NCBI GenBank assembly: GCA_963704585.1
Contig: OY969919.1
Span: 2,046,001 to 2,110,000, forward strand
DNA: 64,000 nt
Origin: Bog-756 sp963704585
Lineage (GTDB): Bacteria; Actinomycetota; Acidimicrobiia; Acidimicrobiales; RAAP-2
Reading direction: 5' to 3'
The position numbers and the translations under genes are program-made. Shown one piece after another: positions 26,753 through 35,764 of the stretch (within the stretch, counting starts at the first letter, position 1; each line of letters starts with the position of its first letter). The notes below the pieces were generated by a model that worked only from the letters and a program-made list of their open reading frames with translations, searched no databases and was not told the DNA's origin.

Positions 26753-26801
26753 TCCGGGGTCCGCCTACGCTGACCTCCAGCCCAGAACCGGGAGGCGCCC
26801 C

Positions 26802-27674
26802 ATGCGACTCGGCATCCACTTCGTGAACTTCTCGCTGCCCGGGGGACCGCCCTCCCTCGCGTCGACCCTGGCAGCCACCGCCCAGGCTGCGGACGAGGGA
26901 GGCTGCTCGGTCTTCACGATGATGGACCACTGGTTCCAGATGGAGACCTTCGCCTCGGTGACCGACCCGATGCTCGAGGGGTACACCTCCCTCGGTTTCG
27001 TGGCGGGGCAGACCACGAACGTCGACCTCGGCCTGCTCGTGACCGGCGTGACCTACCGCCACCCCGGCCTCCTCGCGAAGGTGGTCACCACGCTCGACGT
27101 GCTCTCGGGCGGACGGGCGCGCCTCGGGATCGGCGCCGCCTGGTACGACCGCGAGCATGCCGGGCTCGGCGTGCCCTTCCCGCCGGTCGGCGAGCGGTTC
27201 GAGCGGCTCGAGGAGACGGTGCAGATCTGCCTCCAGATGTGGAGTGAGGACGACGGTCCCTTCGAGGGCCGCCACTACCGCCTCGCCGAAACGGTCTGCT
27301 CGCCGCCGCCGGTCAGCCGCCCACGGCCCCGCCTCCTGATCGGCGGGAGCGGCGAGCGGAAGACGCTCCGACTCGTCGCCCGCTACGCCGACGCGTGCAA
27401 CCTCTTCGCGCCCGAGCCGGCGGTCGTCGCCCACAAGCTCGAGGTGCTCGAGCGGCACTGCGCCGCCGAGGATCGCGACCCCGCCGAGATCGAGCGGACG
27501 ATCCTCGCGTTCGACGACCCGCTCAGCGACGTCGACGCGTTCCTCTCGAGCATGGAGGGCTACGCCGCCATGGGCGTCGGCCTCGTCGAGGTCATGCCGC
27601 TCGTCGAGGACCCGGCGGGCTGGGTCGCCGAGCTCGGTGCGAAGGTCGTCCCGCGGCTCGCCGAGCTCGGGTAG
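26802..27674 (+). CDS. LLM-class (F420-dependent type) oxidoreductase
   Basis: A 290-residue luciferase-like TIM-barrel flavoprotein. It begins MRLGIHFVNFSLPGG and has MMDHWFQM, VTGVTYRHPGLLAKVVTTLDVLSGGRARLGIGAAWY (the family core) and LLIGGSGERKTLRLVARYAD for the cofactor phosphate. In actinobacteria most such proteins use coenzyme F420, but FMN cannot be excluded. GGGAGG precedes the ATG by about 7 nt. It is a single gene convergent with the sugar-kinase gene; the substrate is unknown. Confidence 0.9.
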   Translation: MRLGIHFVNFSLPGGPPSLASTLAATAQAADEGGCSVFTMMDHWFQMETFASVTDPMLEGYTSLGFVAGQTTNVDLGLLVTGVTYRHPGLLAKVVTTLDVLSGGRARLGIGAAWYDREHAGLGVPFPPVGERFERLEETVQICLQMWSEDDGPFEGRHYRLAETVCSPPPVSRPRPRLLIGGSGERKTLRLVARYADACNLFAPEPAVVAHKLEVLERHCAAEDRDPAEIERTILAFDDPLSDVDAFLSSMEGYAAMGVGLVEVMPLVEDPAGWVAELGAKVVPRLAELG

Positions 27675-27684
27675 GCCGGCCGGC

Positions 27685-28704
27685 TCAGCCCGCGACCGGT
27701 GGGCGGGCGCGGGCGGCGGCTTCGAGCCGGGCGTGCGCCCCCTCGGACGCGCCGACGGAGTCGAGGGCGAGCAGCGCGGCGCCGAGCACCGGGGCGGCGT
27801 CCAACCGCCGGAACAGGGCACGCGGCGCCGTCCCACGGACGCTGGCCTCGACCTGCTCCACGAACCCGGTGCGCCCGCCCCCGAAGAGGCCCCCGCCGAG
27901 GACGACCTCGACCTCGGCATCGACGGCGCCCAGCCGGCGGATCGTCGCCGCTGCCATGGCGGCCACCTCGTCCGCGAGGAGCCCGCAGGCTCCGGCCGAG
28001 GGCACGTCGCCGCCGTCGGCGGCGCGCAGGCAGACCTCCGCGAGCTCGAAGAGGCGGCCGTACTCGAGCTCGCCCGTGTAGACCGCGGTCAGCACCGTCG
28101 AGACGTCGGGGTAGCCGAAGTGCTCGGGGACAACCTCGCTCAGGACGGTCGGCGCACCGCGGCCGTCCGCGGCCCGCAGGGCCAGCCCGAGCGCGCGGAC
28201 CCCGAGCCACGACCCGCCGGGCGCGAAGTCACCAGACAGCTCGGCGAGGGACGGGAAGGTCACGACCGCGCCGTCGGGCCCGAGCCCGACGCAGTTGAGG
28301 CCGGAGCCGCAGACGACCCCGACGCCCCATCCCGAGCGCGCGCCGGCGCGCAGCACGGCCGTCGTGTCGTTGCGGAGGACGTCGCGTCCGCTCCAGGCAC
28401 GCGCTGCGATCGCGGGGCCGAGACGCTCCTCGTCGACGGGGAGGTCGATGCCCGCGAGGCAGTACACGCCCGTCCCGACGAGCGGCCGTCTGCCGGTGTC
28501 GAGCCCGGCTGTCCCGGCGGCCGCGTCGACCGTGGCGCCGAGCGCGTCCATCGCGCCTTCCAAACCCGAGAACTGGTGGTTCGACCCCGCACCCCGGGCG
28601 GTGCCCGCGAGCGACCCGTCGGGGGTGACGAGCCAGACGTCCGTCTTGGAGGCCCCGCCGTCGACGGCGAGGAGGAGATCGGCCGTCGCCGGGCCCGCGG
28701 TCAC
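27685..28704 (-). CDS. BadF/BadG/BcrA/BcrD-type ATPase, probable N-acetylhexosamine kinase
   Basis: A 339-residue ASKHA-fold protein. The phosphate-1 motif is LLLAVDGGASKTDVWL, GSGLNCVGLG sits in the middle, and the adenosine motif LGGGLFGGG near residue 270. The fold serves both as sugar (N-acetylglucosamine) kinase and as an activator of radical dehydratases. The second use is unlikely because there is no dehydratase or iron-sulfur Cys pair here. The gene is divergent from a GH4 6-phospho-glycosidase gene, separated by 46 bp, which favours a sugar kinase. Confidence 0.83.
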   Translation of the reverse strand: MTAGPATADLLLAVDGGASKTDVWLVTPDGSLAGTARGAGSNHQFSGLEGAMDALGATVDAAAGTAGLDTGRRPLVGTGVYCLAGIDLPVDEERLGPAIAARAWSGRDVLRNDTTAVLRAGARSGWGVGVVCGSGLNCVGLGPDGAVVTFPSLAELSGDFAPGGSWLGVRALGLALRAADGRGAPTVLSEVVPEHFGYPDVSTVLTAVYTGELEYGRLFELAEVCLRAADGGDVPSAGACGLLADEVAAMAAATIRRLGAVDAEVEVVLGGGLFGGGRTGFVEQVEASVRGTAPRALFRRLDAAPVLGAALLALDSVGASEGAHARLEAAARARPPVAG

Positions 28705-28738
28705 GTCGCTCGGGGGCCGGCGCTCACCCCGCCGATGT

Positions 28739-28753
28739 TACGTTGCGCTCGTG
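28739..28753 (+). promoter_or_regulatory. -10 box and probable leaderless start of the GH4 gene
   Basis: TACGTT (28739-28744) ends 6 nt before GTG 28751, and no Shine-Dalgarno sequence is present. That spacing would place the transcript start at the initiation codon. Confidence 0.45.
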
Positions 28754-30034
28754 GGCACGAAGATGGCCGTGGTCGGTGGGGGGAGCACCTACACCCCGGA
28801 GCTGGTCGACAGCATCTGCTCGCACGAGGACCGGATCGTCGTCGACGAGCTCGTCCTGCTCGACCCCGATCACGACCGGCTCGAAGCCGTGGGTGGACTC
28901 GCCGGACGTATCCTGCGCGAGCGCGGCTGGGCCGGCGAGCTCGTCACGACCGACGACCGCCACCGCGCGATCGACGGCGCCGACTTCGTCGTCGTGCAGC
29001 TGCGGGTCGGCGGCCAGGCCGCACGGCACACCGACGAAACGCTCCCGGTGGGGTACGGATGCCTCGGCCAGGAGACCACCGGACCGGGAGGGCTGGCCAA
29101 GGCGCTGCGCACGGTCCCGCTGGTGCTCGAGCTCGCGGAGGAGACCGCCGAGCGGGGCGCGGCCAGCGCGTGGGTGGTGGACTTCACCAACCCGGTCGGG
29201 ATCGTGACCCAGGCGCTCCTCGACGAGGGCCACCGGGCGGTCGGGCTCTGCAACGTGGCGATCTACGTGCAGCGCCGGATCGGCCACTACCTCGGGGTCG
29301 ATCCGGACCAGGTGACCCTCGAGCACGTCGGGCTCAACCACCTGACCTGGGCGCGGTCGGCCACGGTCGACGGCGTGGACCGCCTGCCGGAGCTGCTCGA
29401 GCGCTTCGGTCCGGAGCTCGAGCTCGAGAGCGGCGTGCCGTCCGGGCTGCTCCGCCTGCTCGGGGCCCTGCCTTCCTACTACCTGCACTACTACTACTGC
29501 CTCGCCGACAACCTGGCCGAGCAGTCGGCGCCCGGCTGGCGCTCGCGTGCCGAGGTCGTCGCCGAGCTCGAGACCGAGCTGCTCGCGGCCTACCGCGACC
29601 CGTCGCTCGTGACCAAGCCCGAGAAGCTCTCCTATCGCGGCGGCGCGTTCTACTCCGAGGCCGCGGTGCGCCTCATCGCCTCCCTGCACGCGGGGACCGG
29701 CGACGTGCAGGTGGTCGACGTCCGCAACCAGGGTGCGCTCGCGGGGCTTCCCGACGATGCGGTCGTCGAGGTGCCCTGCGTCGTCGACCGCGACGGCGCG
29801 CGGCCGCTCCCGCAGCGGGAGCTCCCGCCGGACATGGGCGGCCTCGTCGCGCACTGCAAGGCGTACGAGCGGCTCGCGGTCGAGGCCGCGGTGACCGGCA
29901 GCCGCGAGACGATGATCCGGGCGCTGGTCGCCAACCCGTTGGTCGGCCAGTACCCGCTCGCGGAGCGGCTCGCAGACACCCTGCTCGAGGCGAACCGGCG
30001 CTACCTCCCGCGCTTCTTCCCGAAGGAGGCCTGA
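28751..30034 (+). CDS. Glycoside hydrolase family 4 (6-phospho-beta-glucosidase type)
   Basis: A 427-residue NAD- and metal-dependent GH4 enzyme. The Rossmann motif is AVVGGGSTYTPELV. The metal-site Cys is in GLCNVAI and the metal-site His in VGLNHLTW. RVGGQAARHTDE and QETTGPGG are typical of the 6-phospho-glucosidase branch. It cleaves glycosidic bonds of phosphorylated disaccharides by oxidation, elimination and reduction. No PTS gene is nearby, so the phosphate may be added by the divergent kinase. GTG 28751 is favoured by the -10 spacing; ATG 28763 is possible. Confidence 0.9.
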   Translation: MGTKMAVVGGGSTYTPELVDSICSHEDRIVVDELVLLDPDHDRLEAVGGLAGRILRERGWAGELVTTDDRHRAIDGADFVVVQLRVGGQAARHTDETLPVGYGCLGQETTGPGGLAKALRTVPLVLELAEETAERGAASAWVVDFTNPVGIVTQALLDEGHRAVGLCNVAIYVQRRIGHYLGVDPDQVTLEHVGLNHLTWARSATVDGVDRLPELLERFGPELELESGVPSGLLRLLGALPSYYLHYYYCLADNLAEQSAPGWRSRAEVVAELETELLAAYRDPSLVTKPEKLSYRGGAFYSEAAVRLIASLHAGTGDVQVVDVRNQGALAGLPDDAVVEVPCVVDRDGARPLPQRELPPDMGGLVAHCKAYERLAVEAAVTGSRETMIRALVANPLVGQYPLAERLADTLLEANRRYLPRFFPKEA

Positions 30035-30090
30035 CCCGCGACGCGGCTGGGTCCGCGGCTCGGGTCACCGGTGATTGCGAGCGGCGGCGG

Positions 30091-30893
30091 TCAGGTCGAG
30101 TACCGACGCATCGAGCGTTGGTAGGTGCGCGGCGCGATGGTGCGCCCGATGGGCGCGAGCAGGGGCAACACGGCCGCATTGATCTCGAGGCGCGGTCCGC
30201 CCATGCGCCCGAGCACGAGGTCCGACACCTGCGCCTCGGTCCGTCGCACCGGCTTCGGCGGCAGGGTCCCGCCGTCCTCGAGCCCCGACATCCCCATCGC
30301 GGTCGGGACCCACGCCGGGTAGAGCACGTGGACGGAGACGCCGCGGCCCGCCACCTCGTGCGCGACCGACTCGGTGAACGCGGCGACCGCCGCCTTGGCC
30401 GCCGAGTACGCGCTGTGCCGGGGCTCGGGCGCGCGCGCTGCGTCCGAGGCGACGTTGACCACGATCCCCGAACCGCGGCGAGCATGCCGGGCAGCACCGC
30501 AAGCGTGCCGGCGACGACACCGAAGAAGTCGACGTCAAAGATGGCGCGGAACTCGTCGCTGAGCCCGTCCTTGACGGGGGTGAGCGCCTCGATGGCCGCG
30601 TTGTTGACGAGCACGTCGATGCGACCGCACCGCTTCTCGACTTCCGCCAGCGCGGACTCGAAGGCGGCGGTCTCGGCGACGTCGCAGACCGCCGTCGTGC
30701 TCGACGGCGAGCGGGCCCGCAGTGCCCCGGCGACCTCCTCGAGGAGGTCGCCGCGGCGGGCGAGGCCGGTGACGAGAGCGCCGCGGTCGGCGAGGTCGAG
30801 GGCGAGCCGGCGGCCGATGCCGGACGACGCGCCGGTGACCACCGCGACGGCGCCGTCGAACCGTCGGCGTGCGCTGCGGGCTATCCGTGGCAC
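30091..30893 (-). pseudogene. Short-chain dehydrogenase/reductase, frameshifted near 30477
   Basis: The N-terminal half has the cofactor motif VTGASSGIGRRLAL and the NNAAIEALTP strand. It then loses the frame after LPGMLA. The C-terminal half continues one frame over with IVVNVASDAA and the catalytic YSAAK. Adding one base in the GCCGCGG tract (about 30473-30481) joins them into one normal SDR of about 268 residues. GTG 30893 follows a TACTGT -10-like box by 7 nt. It is either a disabled gene or a consensus deletion. Substrate unknown. Confidence 0.8.
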
Positions 30894-30965
30894 GGACCCG
30901 ACAGTAGGCCGCGGCGTCCACACGTGCGTGGGCCGCCTGCGCGGGTCGCACCGGCGCATGGACGG

Positions 30966-30994
30966 TTGACGGTTCCGCCCGCCCGTAGTAGGAC
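30966..30994 (+). promoter_or_regulatory. Predicted promoter of the lipoprotein pair
   Basis: TTGACG (30966-30971), a 17-bp spacer and TAGGAC (30989-30994). The leader would be about 14 nt and contains AAGGAGG before ATG 31015. Confidence 0.5.
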
Positions 30995-31014
30995 ACCCGC
31001 CACAAGGAGGGGGA

Positions 31015-32409
31015 ATGTTCCAGAGCTCCATGGATCCACCGGCAGGGACGCGTCGCGTGCGCGCCCGGCCGTGGATCGCGGCGATCGCGGTCGCCCTAGC
31101 GTTCGTGGCCGGCTGCTCGTCCTCGTCGGCCTCGCCGACGACCACCCGCGCCGGCGGGGTGACCGGAAAGTCGGGCTACCTCGTCTACTGGGACCAGAAC
31201 GAGGAGGTCGACTATCTCTCGATGCCCTCGGGCACCCAGGGTCAGCTCATGCCAGCGTGGGACCTCAACGGCCAGATGTGCGTGCTGCCCGACCGGAGCG
31301 GCCGCTGGGTCGGAGGGCTCGACCCGACGATCCCGAGCCAGCACAACCCCGGCGGGCTCAAGCCCTACAAGGAGCCCGCCATCGGCGAGGAGCTCAACCT
31401 GGCCGACGGCTCCTACTCCGGACGCGTCCTCTACGTCCCGGGGCCGTACAAGCTCCCGGGCCAGCGCATCGGCGACGACTCGCCGCCGGACGCGCAGGGG
31501 GTCTTCAACGGGCAGAGCACGTACACGGGCTGCGTCTTCACGAAGTCGGGCGATCTGCTCGCGACCGACATCGGGACCGCACAGGGGAGCTTCCCCGTCC
31601 CCGACGACGGGCGCCTCGTCGAGTGGTTCGCCCCGTCGTACACCTCGTACTGCATCGTCGCGGGCCCGACGGCCGGCGGGGTCGGGCCGCACCACGTCGA
31701 CGGCACCGGCGGCCTCAGCCAGCCCGGGATGCTGGCGACCACCACCGACGGCAACGTGCTCCTCCCCGAGGCCGGCACCGATCAGGTGCTGGACGTCCAC
31801 GCGGCCTCGCTGCCGCGGAGCGCCGGCGACTGTCCCGGCGGCCTCTATCCGCAGGGCAGGCTGCAGACGTCGGTCTTCTTCCAGGGCACCTCGTCGATGC
31901 TGCCCTTCCCGGACGGGGTCGCCTACGACGCCCAGTGCAACTGCTACGCGATCAGCAGCTTCTTCGGCAACCCGTCGATCGCCTTCTTCACGAGCTCGGG
32001 CCAGCCAGCTCCCGGCCGGACCCCGGTCCCGGGCGAGACGCTCGCCCAGCTGGGCCAGGATCCCAACGGCTTCAACCCCTTCGGCCTCGCGTTCGCGCCG
32101 GACGGGACGCTCTTCTTCGTGGACATCCACATCACCTGCAAGAACAATCAGCTGTCCGACGGGTGCGGGCCCGCCGACTACGGCGGCCGGGTCATGCAGG
32201 TGCGCTTCGACGGGAGCCGGCCGGGCACGCCGACCGTCGTGCACGGCGGATTCGACTTCCCGACCAGCGTGACCGTCTGCGTCCCAGCCGTCCAGGTCTG
32301 CCCGTTCCCGACGGGGCGGGTCGTCGCGCCGGCGTCCGGCCCGTCGGAGAACAACGTGCCCGCGACGGGCCCCGCGAGCAACGCGCCGGCAACCGCAGGC
32401 TTCGGCTGA
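31015..32409 (+). CDS. Secreted Cys-rich beta-propeller-like lipoprotein
   Basis: A 464-residue exported lipoprotein with an Arg-rich n-region and lipobox AFVAGC. The mature part has repeated beta-propeller-like strands resembling SMP-30/NHL or strictosidine-synthase-type proteins (GDLLATDIGTA, DGNVLLPEAGTD, PFPDGVAYDAQ, GLAFAPDGTLFFVD). About ten cysteines in pairs (CNC, CKNN, DGCG, CVPAVQVC) suggest disulfides outside the cell. AAGGAGG lies before the ATG. It is followed within 6 nt by a second propeller lipoprotein. The enzymatic role is unknown. Confidence 0.8.
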   Translation: MFQSSMDPPAGTRRVRARPWIAAIAVALAFVAGCSSSSASPTTTRAGGVTGKSGYLVYWDQNEEVDYLSMPSGTQGQLMPAWDLNGQMCVLPDRSGRWVGGLDPTIPSQHNPGGLKPYKEPAIGEELNLADGSYSGRVLYVPGPYKLPGQRIGDDSPPDAQGVFNGQSTYTGCVFTKSGDLLATDIGTAQGSFPVPDDGRLVEWFAPSYTSYCIVAGPTAGGVGPHHVDGTGGLSQPGMLATTTDGNVLLPEAGTDQVLDVHAASLPRSAGDCPGGLYPQGRLQTSVFFQGTSSMLPFPDGVAYDAQCNCYAISSFFGNPSIAFFTSSGQPAPGRTPVPGETLAQLGQDPNGFNPFGLAFAPDGTLFFVDIHITCKNNQLSDGCGPADYGGRVMQVRFDGSRPGTPTVVHGGFDFPTSVTVCVPAVQVCPFPTGRVVAPASGPSENNVPATGPASNAPATAGFG

Positions 32410-32414
32410 GCGCA

Positions 32415-33986
32415 GTGATCCCGACGAGGGGGCGCCCGCGCCTGCGCGCGCGCAGGAGAGTGCCTGCGACGGCGCTCGCGCTCGCGATCCTCCTACTCGC
32501 GGGCTGTGCGACCGGATCCGCAGGTTCGAACGCGGTACCCGCCCACGCCCCGGGACCGTACGACTGGCCGACGTTCGGGCACGACGCCCAGCACACCTTC
32601 GACGGGCGCACCACCCTCACCGCCGCGACGGCGAAGACCCTGCGCCAGCGTTGGTTCTTCCCGACCGGTGACGCGGTCACCGCCACGCCGACGATCGTCG
32701 ACGGCACGGTCTACGCGGGATCGTGGGACGACTACTTCTACGCGGTCGACCTCCGGACCGGGAAGCTCAAGTGGAAGTACCGGCTCCGGTCGCAGAACGC
32801 GGTCACGCCCTACCCGGGCGAGAAGGTGCGCGACATCACGTCCGACGGCGGGCTCGTCACCTCGTCGGCGTGGTACGAGGCGGGCGACGGGACCCGTCCC
32901 GACCTCGTGATCTTCGGCGGCGGGTACACGCTGTACGCGCTCGACGCCGAGACCGGCGTCCTCTACTGGAGCCACGACTACACTGGCCGGCCCGACCTGC
33001 CTCCGAACCCCGGCAAGGACGGCACCCGGATCTTCTCCTCGCCGGTGGTCGTCGGCGACAAGGTCCTGTTCGGCGTCGACGTCGACGGGTCGGACGGCTA
33101 CCGGGGCTACGTCGTGGCCGCGAGCCTCGCGACGGGCGGGCCGCTCTGGGAGTACCAGACCGATCTCTCCCCGTCCGGCCAGCTGGCCAACGACGGGTGC
33201 GGGAGCGTCTGGGCGTCGGGCACGGTGCTCCCGGCGCAGGGCCTGGTCGTCTTCGACGTCGCCGACTGCCACTTCTCGAACCCGCCGCCGATGAGCGAGA
33301 CCGTCTTCGCGCTCCACATCGACTCGGGCACCCTCGCCTGGCGGTTCCAGCCGCCCCGCCTCGACCACACCTGCGACCTCGACTTCGGTGCCACCGCGAA
33401 CGCCGGCCTCGACGCGGCAGGGAATGCGACCTTCCTCGGGGTGGGCAGCAAGGACGGCACCTACTACTCGCTCGATCCGGCCACCGGGCGGCAGCGGTGG
33501 GCCACCCACGTCGTCTTCGGCGGGTTCACCGGTGGCTTCATCGCGACGGCCGCATACGACGGGCAGCACGTCTACGGCTCGACCGCCATCGGGGACTACG
33601 GACGCTTCGAGGGCGCGGGCGCGATCTACTGCGACCCGGGGAACCCGGCCGACACGCCGATCCAAGAGCCGTCGGTGCACGCGTTCGACGCGGCAACGGG
33701 CGCGGTCCTCTGGCAGGCCGACCACGCTGGCTCGTTCTCCCCGACCACCGTCGCGGGAGGCATCACCTTCAACGGTCCCGCGCTCTCCGGCTCGATCCTC
33801 GACGTCCGGCTCGCGTCGACCGGCGCGCTCCTCGTCGCGGTCCCCCTCCCGCAGGCCAACTGGTCGGGCGTCGCGACCGTCGGCAACGCGGTCGTCCTCG
33901 GCGTCGGCTCGACCTACAACGCGAAGGACGCGGGCATCGTGGTCCTCACCCCGCACGGGCAGCCGCCCGCGGTCCCCGGCGGGTAG
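32415..33986 (+). CDS. PQQ-binding-like beta-propeller lipoprotein
   Basis: A 523-residue exported protein with lipobox LLLAGC. It has tryptophan-docking repeats typical of PQQ-type eight-bladed propellers (TPTIVDGTVYAGSWDDYFYAVDLRTGKLKWKYR, LYALDAETGVLYW, YYSLDPATGRQRW, VHAFDAATGAVLW). It resembles polyvinyl-alcohol-dehydrogenase or BamB-like repeat proteins. No clear catalytic calcium and PQQ residues could be confirmed. GTG 32415 lies 6 nt after the upstream stop, so the two form an operon. GTG 32460 is an alternative start nearer the signal peptide. Confidence 0.83.
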   Translation: MIPTRGRPRLRARRRVPATALALAILLLAGCATGSAGSNAVPAHAPGPYDWPTFGHDAQHTFDGRTTLTAATAKTLRQRWFFPTGDAVTATPTIVDGTVYAGSWDDYFYAVDLRTGKLKWKYRLRSQNAVTPYPGEKVRDITSDGGLVTSSAWYEAGDGTRPDLVIFGGGYTLYALDAETGVLYWSHDYTGRPDLPPNPGKDGTRIFSSPVVVGDKVLFGVDVDGSDGYRGYVVAASLATGGPLWEYQTDLSPSGQLANDGCGSVWASGTVLPAQGLVVFDVADCHFSNPPPMSETVFALHIDSGTLAWRFQPPRLDHTCDLDFGATANAGLDAAGNATFLGVGSKDGTYYSLDPATGRQRWATHVVFGGFTGGFIATAAYDGQHVYGSTAIGDYGRFEGAGAIYCDPGNPADTPIQEPSVHAFDAATGAVLWQADHAGSFSPTTVAGGITFNGPALSGSILDVRLASTGALLVAVPLPQANWSGVATVGNAVVLGVGSTYNAKDAGIVVLTPHGQPPAVPGG

Positions 33987-34010
33987 GTCGCGCGCCGGGC
34001 GCTCCACTCG

Positions 34011-34832
34011 TCAGAGCTGGTCGACGTAGGTGTCGGTGCCGACGATCGTCGGGATGAACGGCGCGGCGAGCAGGAGCGTGGCCCGCCCCGTGCCCTCGAC
34101 CCCGTCGGTGTAGGCGCGGAGGCGGTCGAGAGCGGCGTCCGTCGCGCCGTCGACGAAGCAGAGCTGGAGGAGGCGCTCCGGGCCTCCGGCGGGCGAGCCG
34201 AGGTCCATCGGTGCGCCGGAGTTGGCGCCCTCCTCGAGCGGTGGCGTCCACGACGAGGCGATCGCCACCGGCGAGCCGGCGAGGAGTGCGGGGAGATGGT
34301 CGGCGACGAGTGTGTGGTGGAGCTCCGACCCGGTGCCGCCGGTCGCGTCCCACCAGAGCACGACGAGCCCGTCGTAGCGGTGATCGAGCGCGAGCTCGAG
34401 GGGCACCGGGTCCTCGTCGCGGTAGGACGCGCCGAGGAGGTGGAACGTCGAGGTGTGGACGTGGGTGCGCTCCGGAAAGCCGCGTCCGTGCGCGTAGAGG
34501 TCGCGCACCCGCCGGATCGACCACTCACCGAAGTGCTCGTGGTGGTGGCCCGCCTCGACCCAGTAGATCGCGACGTAGCTGCCGGCACCGGTCGGCCGGG
34601 CGATGGGGCTCTCGGCCGGCCACCGGCGGTCCTTCAGCGCGCGGGTCGCGACCCAACGGCTCCCCGCGAAGAGCCAGGGCCCGACCATGCAGCCGCCGTA
34701 GTAGTGGTCGCGCTCGTACCACCGGTTGTACGCGTGCTCGAAGCCGGGGTTCGGATCGACCAGTGTGAGGAGCATGCTCCCGACCTTGACCGGGTAGTCG
34801 TCGACTCCGCCGACGTCGAGTGGGTAGCCCAT
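34011..34832 (-). CDS. Uncharacterised protein with EthD-like dimeric alpha/beta-barrel features
   Basis: A 273-residue soluble protein. The first half has MLLTLVDPNPGFEHAYNRWYERDHYYGG, which resembles the start of EthD-like ferredoxin-fold domains (NxWYxxxH). A second similar half may begin near residue 130 (VPLELALDHRYDGLVVLWW). Such proteins often sit in aromatic or lactone degradation clusters as small accessory enzymes. GGAGA lies 7 nt before the ATG. The gene is divergent from the acetoacetate-decarboxylase-like gene. The function is not established. Confidence 0.68.
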   Translation of the reverse strand: MGYPLDVGGVDDYPVKVGSMLLTLVDPNPGFEHAYNRWYERDHYYGGCMVGPWLFAGSRWVATRALKDRRWPAESPIARPTGAGSYVAIYWVEAGHHHEHFGEWSIRRVRDLYAHGRGFPERTHVHTSTFHLLGASYRDEDPVPLELALDHRYDGLVVLWWDATGGTGSELHHTLVADHLPALLAGSPVAIASSWTPPLEEGANSGAPMDLGSPAGGPERLLQLCFVDGATDAALDRLRAYTDGVEGTGRATLLLAAPFIPTIVGTDTYVDQL

Positions 34833-34984
34833 GTGCGTTCTCCGTTCCGATGGGCGCCGTTGCCGTGCGCCGCGATGGGACCCGGTGATCCTGCCACGCA
34901 GGCGTCGGGCCGGACGCAGGGCCGATGCCGGCGTGCCATGCTGGCGGAGCGGACGGCGGCGTCCGCCGGGGGAAAGGGGTGCCG

Positions 34985-35764
34985 ATGAGCGCAGTCAGGT
35001 ACGGGGCCAAGCCGCTCGACCAGATCCGCAACCGCGAGGTCGAGGCGACCGCCGCCCGGATCTGGTCGCAGGCCGTGACCGTCGTCTTCGAGACCGACCC
35101 CGACGCGATCGCCGCGGTGCTCCCGCGGCCGCTCGAGCCCTCGGCGCCCACCGCGCGCCTGCGGCTGGCGGTGGTCGACCTCGGCAGCGGCCTTCCGGTC
35201 TTCGGCGCCGGGTGGTTCGGGGTGCGTGCCCGTCACGGCGGGACCGAGGGCGAGTACCCGCTGTTCATGCCCATGACCACCGAACAGGCCACGATCGGCG
35301 GCCGCGAGACCTACGGCGAGCCGAAGAAGATCGGCGACGTCGCGCTGTCGGTCGACGGCGACCGGCTCGAGGGCCGGATCGCGAGGATGGGCTCGACGGT
35401 CGCCGAGGTGGCCGGCACGCTCGGCGAGGAGGAGCCGGGCTACGAGATCGACAAGCTCGACTTCTACTTCAAACCCCTGCCCGACCCCTCGGGGGACGGG
35501 CTCGAAGGCGACCCGGCATTCGTCTACTGCCGCCGCCACGAGACCGCGCGGGTGGTGCGGCCGGTGACCGGCGAGTGCAAGCTGCTCGACGCGCCGCTCG
35601 ACCCGATCGCCGACTTCCCGGTCAGCCGGGTGCTGAGCTTCGAGTTCGCCGAGATCGCCTCCACCCAACGCGGCGAGGTCGTCGACCGGGTGCCGGCCGA
35701 GTGGGTGCTCCCCGTTCTCCATCAGCGCTACGACGACCTGAGCGTGCTCGGGGCGAGGTCGTGA
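34985..35764 (+). CDS. Acetoacetate decarboxylase family protein
   Basis: A 259-residue ADC-fold protein. The tandem lysine of the Schiff-base site is seen in YGEPKKIGD, and the preceding FMPMTTEQATIGGRE matches the family. Members decarboxylate acetoacetate or act as aldolase-dehydratases on other 2- or 3-oxo acids; the substrate here is unknown. ATG 34985 follows AAAGGGG. Its stop overlaps the start of the amidohydrolase (GTGA), so the two products probably act on the same pathway. Confidence 0.87.
   Translation: MSAVRYGAKPLDQIRNREVEATAARIWSQAVTVVFETDPDAIAAVLPRPLEPSAPTARLRLAVVDLGSGLPVFGAGWFGVRARHGGTEGEYPLFMPMTTEQATIGGRETYGEPKKIGDVALSVDGDRLEGRIARMGSTVAEVAGTLGEEEPGYEIDKLDFYFKPLPDPSGDGLEGDPAFVYCRRHETARVVRPVTGECKLLDAPLDPIADFPVSRVLSFEFAEIASTQRGEVVDRVPAEWVLPVLHQRYDDLSVLGARS

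Noticed and set aside
27685..28704. Calling the BadF-type protein a benzoyl-CoA reductase or dehydratase activator
   Set aside because: No dehydratase or reductase subunits and no Cys pair for the bridging iron-sulfur cluster; the GH4 neighbour points to sugars.
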